Source: Natrialbaceae archaeon (GTDB taxonomy: Archaea; Halobacteriota; Halobacteria; Halobacteriales; Natrialbaceae). From it: a stretch of 64,000 nt of DNA. The notes under the pieces were generated by a model. That model saw only the letters and a program-made list of their open reading frames with translations. It was not told the origin of the DNA and made no database searches. The stretch is from contig PWMF01000217.1 of NCBI GenBank assembly GCA_003559215.1, forward strand, positions 62,001 to 126,000. Reading direction: 5' to 3'. Shown in pieces: positions 9,222-17,071 of this stretch. Position numbers and translations under genes: made by a program. Positions within the stretch are counted from its first letter, which is position 1, and each line of letters starts with the position of its first letter.

Positions 9222-9617
9222 TCAGTGATCGCTGCCGACGATCCCGCAGGCGATCGACTCGGGCTCGAGCAGTTCCTCGCCGTCGACGGCGTCCGGATCC
9301 AGCAGCAGGATCGTATCGTCCGGCATCGCCTCCTCGACTCGTATCTCTCGACCGAGTTCGTCCTCGAGGTCGTCGACGTCCTCGAGATCTGCCTCCCGTT
9401 CGCACAGGAGTTCGGCGTTCGCCCGCGAGAGGACGAACGTGAGCGAACCCGGTTCGGGCGCGTCGGTTTCGGCGGCCTCGAGCAGCTCCGAGAGGGCGTC
9501 GGACTCGAGTTCTTGGAACGAGCGAATCGTCACGCGATCGGTACCGGAGCCGGCCGCGTCTTGGGACTGCGTGCGAATCCGCGAGGCCAGCTCCTCGAAG
9601 TCGGTGCTCTCGTCCAT
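9222..9617 (-). CDS. Haloarchaeal hypothetical protein
   Basis: 131-residue acidic soluble protein, start MDESTDFEELASRIRTQ at 9617. The middle has alternating hydrophobic strands (GSLTFVLSRANAELLC and DDTILLLDPDAVDG), suggesting a small alpha/beta domain. No motif I can tie to a function. It ends 65 bases before the start of the DUF389 gene on the same strand, so the two may share a transcript. The 684-base region upstream of it holds only repeats. Confidence 0.72.
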   Translation of the reverse strand: MDESTDFEELASRIRTQSQDAAGSGTDRVTIRSFQELESDALSELLEAAETDAPEPGSLTFVLSRANAELLCEREADLEDVDDLEDELGREIRVEEAMPDDTILLLDPDAVDGEELLEPESIACGIVGSDH

Positions 9618-9810
9618 AGTCCGGACGCCACCGTCGGCGTTCTTTACGCTGTGCCCGGCTAGTTCCGGCACCGTCGATCGATCTCTGTATCGGCCCGCGC
9701 CGTCGCCTGTTACCGCGATTTTCGAGAACGACACTCGAAATATCGCTTGCGACGGACTCGAGGAGATAGAACGGTTCGCAGACCTCCTCTGGGACGTTCC
9801 GTCGAACGGT

Positions 9811-9978
9811 ACGTATAGGCGGAGGCGGTACCACTGCGGTAGCGTCACAAGCACAGCACCCGCGAGCGACCATCGGGAGCGAGCGGCTTTTTAGCGTAGA
9901 TTTTTGGAGGAGTGGTGAGCGAGTCCTGCGAGCGAACCCGACGAGAAAAAGGGACGTGTGCACATCTACGTAACGGTG
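9811..9978. repeat. Dispersed intergenic repeat family A, copy 1
   Basis: Shares long identical blocks with 46800-47025: the left end ACGTATAGGCG, a block around GAGCGAGCGGCTTTTTAGCG followed by GATTTTTGGA, and a right block around GCGAACCCGACGAGAAAA followed by GGGACGTGTGCA and ACGTAACGG. Between the last two blocks this copy has a short spacer, whereas copy 2 has an insert with two hairpins. No open frame with coding character is conserved, so it is treated as a non-coding dispersed repeat. Confidence 0.75.
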
Positions 9979-10010
9979 GATTCACCGAAATAGGGGCGAG
10001 AACACTCCTA

Positions 10011-10225
10011 AGAGGTGGCTCTGACACCTCTTTGCGGAGTACCCTGCTATCCTGTCAACAGGGGTTCTCCACACCCTCCCCAGCCGATTCGATCGTTCGC
10101 GCCCGCTCACTCATCCACAGGAAGACGCAGTGCGTCTTCCAAGTCTTCGCTCGTTTCCTCGCGAAGACCTCGCGCAGTATCGTCGACCGCCCTCGCTCGC
10201 GCTCGGTCGGTCGATAGCGCGCGCC
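10011..10225. repeat. Dispersed intergenic repeat family B, copy 1
   Basis: Matches 42576-42800 in a series of blocks: a hairpin (here AAGAGGTG...CACCTCTT) followed by GCGG, an ACAGGGG block, the block CCCTCCCCAGCCGA, a variable middle, and CCGCCCTCGCT running to a GCGCGCC end. The variable middle holds a 9-bp-arm hairpin (GAAGACGCA/TGCGTCTTC). No coding frame is shared. It lies 33 bases right of repeat A, so together they fill the intergenic region 9618-10301, where I see no gene. Confidence 0.7.
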
Positions 10226-10301
10226 ACATCGAGGGCGACCGCCGCGACGTCGAGGGTAACCGCCCCGACGTCGAAGGTAACCACCGCGAGAACGACCCCC
10301 G

Positions 10302-11393
10302 TTACTGGTACTCCGGCAACCTGTCCGAGCGATCCGATCCGTCGACGAACGGCAACTCGGTGCACGCAGCCGGGATCTCCTCACCCGCGACGCGGACCGT
10401 CACCGACTCGGCCTCGAGGCCGAACTCGACGACCGCGAGCGCGATTGACTCCTCGAGCAGTGGGCTGGTGTCGGCCCGCGTCACCTCGCCGACCGACGAG
10501 TCGCCGTCGAAGACCGCGGCGCCGGCGTCGGGAACGGCCCCGCCCTCGAGGGTCAGCCCGACGAGACGCTTGCTGGGCTGACCGCGGTTCTCGACGCGGG
10601 AGACGACCTCCTGGCCGACGTAACAGCCCTTCTCGAAGTCGAGCGCGTTTCGCAGGCCGAGCACGTTCGGGATCTGCCCCTCGAGTTCGGTCTCGAACAG
10701 CGGCGAGCCGGCCTCGAGCGAGAGGGTGTCCCAGGTTCGGTAGCCGAAGGGGGCGGCGTTGAGCCCCTGGTTCAGCAGGACGTCGTAGACGTCCTCGGCG
10801 GCGTCGACCGCACAGATCACCTCGTAGCTCTCCTCGCCGGTGAGCGCGTCGGTGCGGACGACGGTAACGCCGTCGTCGCCCATCGTCCCGCGGACGAACG
10901 AGTAGCGCTCGTCGGGGGAGCCGGCGCCGTTGAGCACGCTCGCGATCTTCTCGGTCGCGTGGGGGCCGTGGATGCCGAAGATGGCGTAGTCGTCGGTCGC
11001 GACCCGGATCTCGACGTCCTGGATGAAGATCTTCTCGGACCACTCCTCGGCGAGGTCGTCGGCGTGGGCGGGTGGGGTAAAAAGGAGCAGTCGCTCGCCG
11101 GCGTTGTAGACGTAGAGTTCGATCTCGATGCGGCCCTGCGGACCGAGCACCAGTGCGTAACAGCCCTGTCCGTCCTCGTCAGGAACGCGGTTCGAGACGA
11201 CGTTGTCGACGTACTCGAGGCGGTCCTCGCCTTCGACGACGACGACCCCGTAGGCGGCCTCGAACAGGCCGACGCCGTTTCTGACCGCGCGGTGGGCCCG
11301 CTCGGGCCGTCCGTAGTGTTCGACGACCGTTCGGCCGGCGCGATCGCCGAACGTGGCTCCGAGATCCGTATGAATGGCCTCGATGACGCTCAT
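10302..11393 (-). CDS. ygfZ: Folate-binding GcvT/YgfZ-family protein
   Basis: 363-residue protein of the aminomethyltransferase fold. The KGCYVGQEVVSR sequence near residue 255 is the YgfZ/IBA57 signature; these proteins use tetrahydrofolate to support maturation or repair of certain Fe-S enzymes. The start MSVIEAIHTDLGATFG at 11393 gives a full-length product. The catalytic Asp of true T-proteins is not evident, which supports YgfZ rather than GcvT. Downstream is the repeat block; upstream, 39 bases away and co-directional, is a small winged-helix-like gene. Confidence 0.9.
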   Translation of the reverse strand: MSVIEAIHTDLGATFGDRAGRTVVEHYGRPERAHRAVRNGVGLFEAAYGVVVVEGEDRLEYVDNVVSNRVPDEDGQGCYALVLGPQGRIEIELYVYNAGERLLLFTPPAHADDLAEEWSEKIFIQDVEIRVATDDYAIFGIHGPHATEKIASVLNGAGSPDERYSFVRGTMGDDGVTVVRTDALTGEESYEVICAVDAAEDVYDVLLNQGLNAAPFGYRTWDTLSLEAGSPLFETELEGQIPNVLGLRNALDFEKGCYVGQEVVSRVENRGQPSKRLVGLTLEGGAVPDAGAAVFDGDSSVGEVTRADTSPLLEESIALAVVEFGLEAESVTVRVAGEEIPAACTELPFVDGSDRSDRLPEYQ

Positions 11394-11432
11394 GGATACG
11401 GAGAGGGGCTAGGCACCCACAGGCGTTTCGAT

Positions 11433-11732
11433 TCAGAAGGGCATGCGCTCGCGGAGCCAGTCGCCGATCGACTGCTCGTCCGCGTTGTCGGCCGGCATCT
11501 CCGGAACGACGCGTTCGTCGGGCTTGATTACCGTTTCGCTAGTTTCGGACTCGACGTCGATCAGCCCGTCCTCCTTGAGCGTCGCGAGTGCCTCCTCGAG
11601 TTCGTCGATGTCGACTTCCGCTTCCGCACGGAGTTCGAAGACGGTCATCCCGTCGTCAGCCCGGTCGACGAGCGCGTCGAGTACCGCCACCTCGGTCTCC
11701 GCCCGGTCCCGGTACTCCCGCTTTGCTCTCAT
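11433..11732 (-). CDS. Winged-helix-like small protein (DUF6432-like)
   Basis: 99-residue acidic protein starting MRAKREYRDR. The segment from about residue 16 to 65 (EVAVLDALVDRADDGMTVFE through LKEDGLIDVES) has the helix-turn-helix pattern of a winged-helix domain. It resembles the haloarchaeal DUF6432 family; that name is from memory and was not checked. It could be a DNA-binding regulator or a protein-interaction module. It is 39 bases upstream of ygfZ, likely the same transcript. Confidence 0.82.
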   Translation of the reverse strand: MRAKREYRDRAETEVAVLDALVDRADDGMTVFELRAEAEVDIDELEEALATLKEDGLIDVESETSETVIKPDERVVPEMPADNADEQSIGDWLRERMPF

Positions 11733-11873
11733 CCGTCAGCCTATTCGTCGACCCGGGATTTGACGTTTGTCGTTCTGGGTCCCCTCGAGAGCCGCCGTCG
11801 CAGCGGGACCGACAGAGCCGCGACAGCGCCCATGCAGTACGTTTTTTATGGCCTGACTCGATACGGTGAGACA

Positions 11874-12944
11874 ATGGTCCTGCGATGTTCGCTGCTCGGT
11901 CACGACTACGGAGACGTCGACGTCGAACGCGAGCGCGAAGAGCGGGGGAGCGAGGTCGTCGTCACCGTCCGGGAGTACGAGGAGTGTGCTCGCTGTGGCG
12001 ACAAACACGTCGTCAGCGAGAACACCGAAGTGCGGAGTATCTCGACGGCCGGCGCCGGCCCGCGACCCGACGAACCCGAGCCGCAATCGACACCCCGGTC
12101 GGCGGAGCCACCAGCAGCCGAGTCCGGCGGCGCCGACGCCGGCGGATTCACGGCCGAACCGGGAGCAACGGACGCGACGTTTATCGATGCCGACGACGCC
12201 GGGAGCGAGCCCGCGCCGACACGGCGCCCGTCGTCGGCCGAGGCCGAGGCCGGTATCTCCGGAACCGGGGAAACCCCCGGATCCGAAGCCGCCGAGGGCG
12301 ACGTCACCGAGACCGACTTTACCGAAACCGGCTCCACCAGTCTCGGCACCACGGGCTCGAGTGCTACCGGAGCCGACGCCGCCGACACCGGACTCGAACT
12401 CCCGACCGACGAGAACGGCGATCCGGTCACCGACGACGGCGAGATCCTCGAGGACGACGGGACGGCGACGACCGACCGCGAGTACGGCGAGTGGCCCGGC
12501 TCCAGCGACGTCGGTCCACCGGTCGAGCGCGGGACCGACAGCGAGTCCGACGACTGGCCCGACAGGGAGTCCGAACCCCTCGAGGACGACGCGATCCTGC
12601 TCGACACCGGTGCCGAAACGATCGAGGGGGGCTCGAGCGACGTCGAGACCGAGCCGGGACCGGAGACGGCCGGGTCGACGAGCGCGGACGGTCCGCCAGC
12701 CACGAGCGGCGGGGAGACGACGGTCGGCGCGGAGCCCGACGCCGAACCGGGGAGCGGCATCGAGCGGGCGAGCGAGGCGCCAACACCCGGTAGCGAAGGT
12801 GGGATTCCGGGCGGCGACGGGCAGGCGAAACTGCACTGTCCTCGCTGTGGCTTTACCGCGGGCAGCGACCGCAGCTCCCTTCGAACCGGCGACATCTGTC
12901 CCGACTGCCGGATGGGATACCTCGGCGCTCAGCCCGACCGCTGA
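11874..12944 (+). CDS. DUF7093-like protein with N- and C-terminal zinc sites and a long acidic linker
   Basis: 356-residue protein. Residues 1-50 (MVLRCSLLGHDYGD, then CARCGDKH) form a first putative zinc-binding unit; the last 40 residues contain a rubredoxin-like ribbon with CPRCG and CPDCR pairs. The roughly 250 residues between are Glu, Asp, Ser, Thr, Gly and Pro-rich and probably disordered. The ATG at 11874 fits the family start; a T-rich TATA-like stretch lies about 25 bases upstream. The function is unknown. The similarity to DUF7093 is recalled and was not searched. Confidence 0.85.
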   Translation: MVLRCSLLGHDYGDVDVEREREERGSEVVVTVREYEECARCGDKHVVSENTEVRSISTAGAGPRPDEPEPQSTPRSAEPPAAESGGADAGGFTAEPGATDATFIDADDAGSEPAPTRRPSSAEAEAGISGTGETPGSEAAEGDVTETDFTETGSTSLGTTGSSATGADAADTGLELPTDENGDPVTDDGEILEDDGTATTDREYGEWPGSSDVGPPVERGTDSESDDWPDRESEPLEDDAILLDTGAETIEGGSSDVETEPGPETAGSTSADGPPATSGGETTVGAEPDAEPGSGIERASEAPTPGSEGGIPGGDGQAKLHCPRCGFTAGSDRSSLRTGDICPDCRMGYLGAQPDR

Positions 12945-13090
12945 CCGCCGGGTTCGCGGGTCTTTTGACCGTCTGTTTTCGTCGCGGTTCGCTCGGCTCG
13001 AGCGACGGTCGGGCTCGTCGCCCGACTGCAGCGGGAGACGGGGCAGCGACTATGAAAAGAGGTAAACACTCCCCCGTGTATCACCAATTC

Positions 13091-13477
13091 ATGAAGGAGT
13101 ACAAGATGCGCCGCGGTGAGTATCTCGAGGAGCGAATCCCCGACATGGAGGCCACTGTCGAGGACTACTTTGGTCCGATTACGGACACCCAGGAGTTCAA
13201 GGGAAGTGATCTGTTCGTGATCGCCGAGCCCGACAACCCTGTCTTCGAGAAAATCGTCGTCGGCACCGTCGAATACTCCGGCAAGAAGGACAAGCTCGCC
13301 GTCGAGTTCCACGAGCGAGATCCGACCGAACTCGGCCCCGACGAACTCGAGGCCGCCGGCGAGGCAGTCGACGCGAAAAACGACTTCCTGCTCGAGGCGA
13401 CGGGTCGGGACGCCAAGTCCCGCCGCGAATCGATGAAACGGAAAGTCGAGGACGACCCGGATCACGACTTCGACTAA
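13091..13477 (+). CDS. DUF5611 family protein
   Basis: 128-residue soluble protein beginning MKEYKMRRGEYLEERIPDME and ending in DPDHDFD, which matches the haloarchaeal DUF5611 family as I know it; function unknown. An in-frame ATG at 13052 would add 13 residues (MKRGKHSPVYHQF); the shorter start is chosen because the family usually begins at MKEYKMRRG, but neither start has a clear ribosome-binding site. A strong hairpin follows the stop by 11 bases. Confidence 0.85.
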   Translation: MKEYKMRRGEYLEERIPDMEATVEDYFGPITDTQEFKGSDLFVIAEPDNPVFEKIVVGTVEYSGKKDKLAVEFHERDPTELGPDELEAAGEAVDAKNDFLLEATGRDAKSRRESMKRKVEDDPDHDFD

Positions 13478-13488
13478 CTGTACTCTCC

Positions 13489-13509
13489 GAACGCGGCGGA
13501 GCCGCGTTC
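13489..13509. terminator. Perfect hairpin after the DUF5611 gene
   Basis: Inverted repeat with 9-base arms GAACGCGGC and GCCGCGTTC around a GGA loop, starting 11 bases after the stop codon at 13477. It may act as a transcript 3' end or stabiliser. There is no T-run, which archaeal terminators usually need, so the role is uncertain. Confidence 0.45.
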
Positions 13510-13693
13510 CCGACGATCGACTCGACGAGGACCGCCCGCGATTTTCGATCGGGCGATCGGACCCCTTCTACGACGACCGGCTCGCAGCGTCGACTGCTCG
13601 CGGTGGGTATCGGAGATGCCCCTCTCGAGCGAAAGCGGACTGAGGGATGACGGTCCGAAACGGCTATCTGGCCGACGCCGAACCCTACGAACG

Positions 13694-13882
13694 ATGGAGA
13701 CCGTTTCGTTCCTGCTCGCGATGGCGGTCGCAAACGTCGGCTTCGCCGTCGTCATCGTCGCACACGCCACGTTGACCGACCACGACGCTGGCAGGTGGCC
13801 CTACCTCACGCTCGTTCTCGGGCTGGCCGGGGTCGCCGGCTACCTCTTTTACGACGGAGTCGGTCCGTCGGATCCCTTCTAG
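13694..13882 (+). CDS. Small two-helix membrane protein
   Basis: 62-residue protein with two hydrophobic segments: residues 5-27 (FLLAMAVANVGFAVVIVAH) and residues 38-54 (YLTLVLGLAGVAGYLFY), joined by a short polar loop TDHDAGRWP. No known function. Its TAG stop overlaps the TAG stop of the convergent pitA gene within the four bases CTAG at 13879-13882. Confidence 0.75.
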   Translation: METVSFLLAMAVANVGFAVVIVAHATLTDHDAGRWPYLTLVLGLAGVAGYLFYDGVGPSDPF

Positions 13883-15408
13883 GCCAGGAAGACGTGTCGC
13901 GGTCGCTTCTCGAGGACGTCCCGGCCGAACTCGACGGCGTCGGCGAACGCCTCGCTGCGGAAGAACTGCATGGCGTCCTCGCGGGAGTCCCAGCGGCTGG
14001 CGATGAACATGTCGTTTTCGTCCTCGAGATTGGCCAGCAGGTCGGTCTTGCGGTGGCCCTCCATGTCCGCGAGCAGGGTGCCGGCGTCCTCGAAGGTGTC
14101 GACGAAGTCCTCGCGGTGTTCGGGCTTGACCGCGTAGAACATTCCCATCGTCCCCCAGGAGCCGTCGCTGTCGTCTCCCGCCTGCCGAACGATCTCGGGC
14201 AGGTCGGCGAGGAACCCGGCAGCGGTGTTGGCCGCCCGCTCGGTCTCCCAGAGGCTGACGACAGCGGTTTCGCTCTCGTCATCGGCGAGTTCGCTCGGCT
14301 CGTAGACTGCCGTTTTGACGTGGGTGTCGTAGTGGTCGAAGTTCGTCCGCAGGCCCTCGACCTCCTCGTACAGTTCCTCGGGGTCGGCCGCCGAGTAGAG
14401 CACGACCGCGTGGACGTCCTCGCCGTGGGGCTGGCCTGCGTAGACGCCCATCTCCTCGAGTTCGCTGCGGACCGACTCCTCGTCGTCCCCGTCGTCTCCG
14501 CCGTGGTGACCGTCGGACCCGCCGGAATCGCCGTGGTGGTGACCGCTCGAGTCGCCGTGATGGCTGTCGGTGCCGTGGTGGTCACCCGACTCGCCGTGGT
14601 GGTGGGCGTGCTCGGTCTCGTCCTGCGGAATCGGCTCACCCGCCAGGAACGCTCTTAGCTGTGTAGGCGGGACCCGCCGCCCGGAGAGGAACCGGCCGAA
14701 CTCCGCGAACCGGGAGGTCGAGGGGTCGAACCGCATCTCGTAGAGCAGGTCCTTGACGTCGGTCGGGTCGTCGGCGAACAGCGTCACGCCCCACTCGAAG
14801 TCGTCGAGGCCGATACTTCCGGAGATGATCTGGGTGACCCGGCCGGCGTACTCTTTGCCGATCTCGCCGTGACTCGAGAGGTGGTCGGCGCGCTCGTCGA
14901 ACGGCAGGTCGTACCAGTTGTCCTCGTCGCCGCGGCGCTTGTCCATCGGGTAGAAGCTGACGAACTCGCTGTCGGGGATCGTCGGCTTCAGCCTAGTCTC
15001 GATGTACCGGCGCATCCCGGTGTCCTCGACCTCCTCGTCGTCCTCGAAGAACTCCTCGGACATGTACCCCGAGACCTCGGTCACCGAGAGATAGGAGTCC
15101 GCCCGTTCGGTGTACTCCGCGAGCGCGGTCTGCTCGAACCCGCGCTCTAGCGCGTCGATGTCCGAAAGCGTCGGCCGCAGGTGGAGCACCAGCAGATCGG
15201 CCTTGTGGCCGAGCATCGCGAACGTCGCCGACTCGCCCTCCTCGGCGTCGACGGCGTCCTCGGCGGCCGAGAGGTAGTCGACTCCCTCCTCGAGCGCGCT
15301 CGAGCGGTGCCGTTCGGGGGCGTCCCGCCAGGCATCCCAGTCGATCGACCGGAAGTCGTGGAGCACGTACCAGCCTTCTTCGGTCTGTGGCGGTCGTCGT
15401 CGTTCCAT
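13879..15408 (-). CDS. pitA: PitA-type protein: chlorite-dismutase-like domain fused to ABM domain
   Basis: 509 residues. Residues 1 to about 265 are a chlorite dismutase/HemQ-family domain (WYVLHDFRSIDW start, RRYIETRLKPTIPDSEFVSFYPMDKRR core). Residues about 265-310 are a His/Gly/Ser/Asp-rich linker with repeated HH. The C-terminal 190 residues form an antibiotic-biosynthesis-monooxygenase (ABM) type ferredoxin-like domain. This arrangement is known as PitA in haloarchaea. HemQ relatives convert coproheme to heme, so a heme role is likely but not proven. It is monocistronic. Confidence 0.92.
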   Translation of the reverse strand: MERRRPPQTEEGWYVLHDFRSIDWDAWRDAPERHRSSALEEGVDYLSAAEDAVDAEEGESATFAMLGHKADLLVLHLRPTLSDIDALERGFEQTALAEYTERADSYLSVTEVSGYMSEEFFEDDEEVEDTGMRRYIETRLKPTIPDSEFVSFYPMDKRRGDEDNWYDLPFDERADHLSSHGEIGKEYAGRVTQIISGSIGLDDFEWGVTLFADDPTDVKDLLYEMRFDPSTSRFAEFGRFLSGRRVPPTQLRAFLAGEPIPQDETEHAHHHGESGDHHGTDSHHGDSSGHHHGDSGGSDGHHGGDDGDDEESVRSELEEMGVYAGQPHGEDVHAVVLYSAADPEELYEEVEGLRTNFDHYDTHVKTAVYEPSELADDESETAVVSLWETERAANTAAGFLADLPEIVRQAGDDSDGSWGTMGMFYAVKPEHREDFVDTFEDAGTLLADMEGHRKTDLLANLEDENDMFIASRWDSREDAMQFFRSEAFADAVEFGRDVLEKRPRHVFLA

Positions 15409-15525
15409 ACGCGCGGGTTAGGCCGGCGCCGTCAAGAAGGACAGGGTTTCGAACGGCTCCCGCTTGCTATCGGACTCCGCGAATGCCGGCCTCCGTTTCA
15501 CGGGGCTCGGGAACGAAGGCGGACC

Positions 15526-16047
15526 ATGACCCGGAAAGATACACGCTCGCGCCGATCGACCCTCCAACTGGTCGGCGCGGCCGCTGGAGTCACCCTCGCC
15601 GCCGGCTGTACCGAAGGGACGGGCGACGGGGAGGGCGAGCCCGATCAGAACGAGAGCGACGGTGAGGTTACCGAGGAAGCCGACGAGGACGATCCTGACC
15701 CGCCCGAGGGCGACGAGAACGAGTGGGAGGACGTTTCGACGCTCGAGTTCGAGGCCGACACCGACGGCTGGATCGGGACCGAGCCCGACCCCATCGAGGA
15801 TGAGGAGAACCCGGATATCGTCCTCTACGAGGGCCGCGAGTACGAGTTCCGAGTCACGAACGTGGACGGCGATGTCCACAACTTCGCACTGTGGGACGGC
15901 TCCGATCCCGTCGCGGCCACGGAGTTCCTCGAGGACGAGGGAGAGACGGAGACGCTCGTCGCCGAGGCGACCGCCGAGGTGGAACAGTACGTCTGTGAAA
16001 CGCACCCCGAGGAGATGGCCGGTGCCGTCGAACTCCGAGAGGAGTAG
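15526..16047 (+). CDS. Blue-copper (cupredoxin-like) Tat lipoprotein
   Basis: 173 residues. The N-terminus has a twin-arginine motif (SRRSTLQLV) and a lipobox ending AAGC near residue 28, so the protein is expected to be exported folded and lipid-anchored. An acidic linker follows to about residue 75. The C-terminal domain has the type 1 copper ligand pattern: His in VHNFALWDG, then Cys, His and Met in YVCETHPEEMAG. It probably carries electrons at the outer membrane face; partner unknown. The next gene on the strand is a PadR regulator 333 bases later. Confidence 0.88.
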   Translation: MTRKDTRSRRSTLQLVGAAAGVTLAAGCTEGTGDGEGEPDQNESDGEVTEEADEDDPDPPEGDENEWEDVSTLEFEADTDGWIGTEPDPIEDEENPDIVLYEGREYEFRVTNVDGDVHNFALWDGSDPVAATEFLEDEGETETLVAEATAEVEQYVCETHPEEMAGAVELREE

Positions 16048-16295
16048 CGCCCAGAGCCCGACGTTGGGGTGAAGGCGACCCTTTCTGTGCGTCTGCTAAA
16101 ACTCTGGGCAACGGAACGGCTACTCCATTTCGTCACAACAGCGTCGAAATATCGGCAAACTCCTCCCGGTGTCGTCTCGTTCACTCCCCTTGGCCCCTTC
16201 CGAGGCTCACTCGGTACGGTCGCCGTGTTCCGGAAATTACCTGCACGGCACTCGAGACGAGGACTCTGCTCGGTACGAGGTGTCCCTCTAACCGA

Positions 16296-16312
16296 TCCTC
16301 GAGACTCGAGGA
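16296..16312. promoter_or_regulatory. Palindrome upstream of the PadR gene
   Basis: Perfect 8-base arms TCCTCGAG and CTCGAGGA around one base, located 37 bases before the TATA-like box of the PadR gene. It could be an operator. CTCGAG is very frequent in this genome, which weakens the case. The rest of the 333-base gap 16048-16380 shows no gene. Confidence 0.35.
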
Positions 16313-16349
16313 CCCGCCACACCGATCGCGAATGGGGTGACCGAAACCC

Positions 16350-16357
16350 TTTACGTA
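16350..16357 (+). promoter_or_regulatory. TATA-like box of the PadR gene
   Basis: The box TTTACGTA is centred 27-28 bases before the ATG at 16381, the spacing of a leaderless haloarchaeal promoter. Confidence 0.55.
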
Positions 16358-16380
16358 CATCCGTCAAAATCTCGAGTGAC

Positions 16381-16905
16381 ATGCGGAAGAGTGGACCGCC
16401 GAAGGGAGTGATCGCGTATCTCGTCCTCGAGTTACTCGAGGAGAAACCCCGCTACGGCTACGAGATTCTCAAGGAGATCCGCGATATCAGCGGCGGTCAC
16501 TGGGAACCGTCCTACGGCTCGGTCTACCCGATCCTCTACAAGTTCGAGGAGAAAGGGTGGGCCGAGCGGATCGAACGCGAGGACGAACCCGACCGGAAGT
16601 ACTTCGAGCTGACCGACGACGGACACGAGGAGCTCGCCGACCGCCGGGAGAGCGGCGCCGAGAAGGCCCGGGACTTCGCCGACGTCATCCTCGGCTTCTT
16701 CCACGTCTACGCGGCCTTTTCGACGGACGAGCGCTTCGAGATTCCCGAGATGGAGGGGGAGTGGCGCTTCAACGAGGAGTTCAGCGCCTGGATCGTCGAA
16801 CAGGTCGTTCGCCACCACGAGCACTACTTCGACGCCGACTTCGGGCGCATCGAGGACACGCCCGAGGAGTTCTACGAGCGCCACGGGATCGACGAGGAGG
16901 AGTAG
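16381..16905 (+). CDS. PadR-family transcriptional regulator
   Basis: 174-residue regulator. Residues 8-90 form the PadR winged helix (GVIAYLVLELLEEKPRYGYEI and the YGSVYPILYKFEEKGW recognition region). The C-terminal helical part from residue 100 is the usual dimerisation region and is rich in Glu and aromatic residues. A leaderless start is indicated by the TATA-like box, and a palindrome further upstream could serve autoregulation. The target is unknown; the upstream neighbour is the blue-copper lipoprotein on the same strand. Confidence 0.92.
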   Translation: MRKSGPPKGVIAYLVLELLEEKPRYGYEILKEIRDISGGHWEPSYGSVYPILYKFEEKGWAERIEREDEPDRKYFELTDDGHEELADRRESGAEKARDFADVILGFFHVYAAFSTDERFEIPEMEGEWRFNEEFSAWIVEQVVRHHEHYFDADFGRIEDTPEEFYERHGIDEEE

Positions 16906-17071
16906 CCGTCCCGTCGCCCTCGAGAGCGCGACGTTTCTTCTGACTCGCTTCATGCAAATCCGATCGACGTCGCGAGCCACCACGACGGGCTGTCGGAATC
17001 GGTTCGGACGCGATCACGCTCGAACGAGAGGACGTCGAAGACGACGCCGGTCGACGATCGAAAGCGGTCGC

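Noticed and set aside
9912-10217. Open frames across the repeats at 9.8-10.3 kb that share residues with frames at 46.96 kb
   Set aside because: The shared residues come from DNA identity of repeat A; frames differ outside the conserved blocks and have no start signals.
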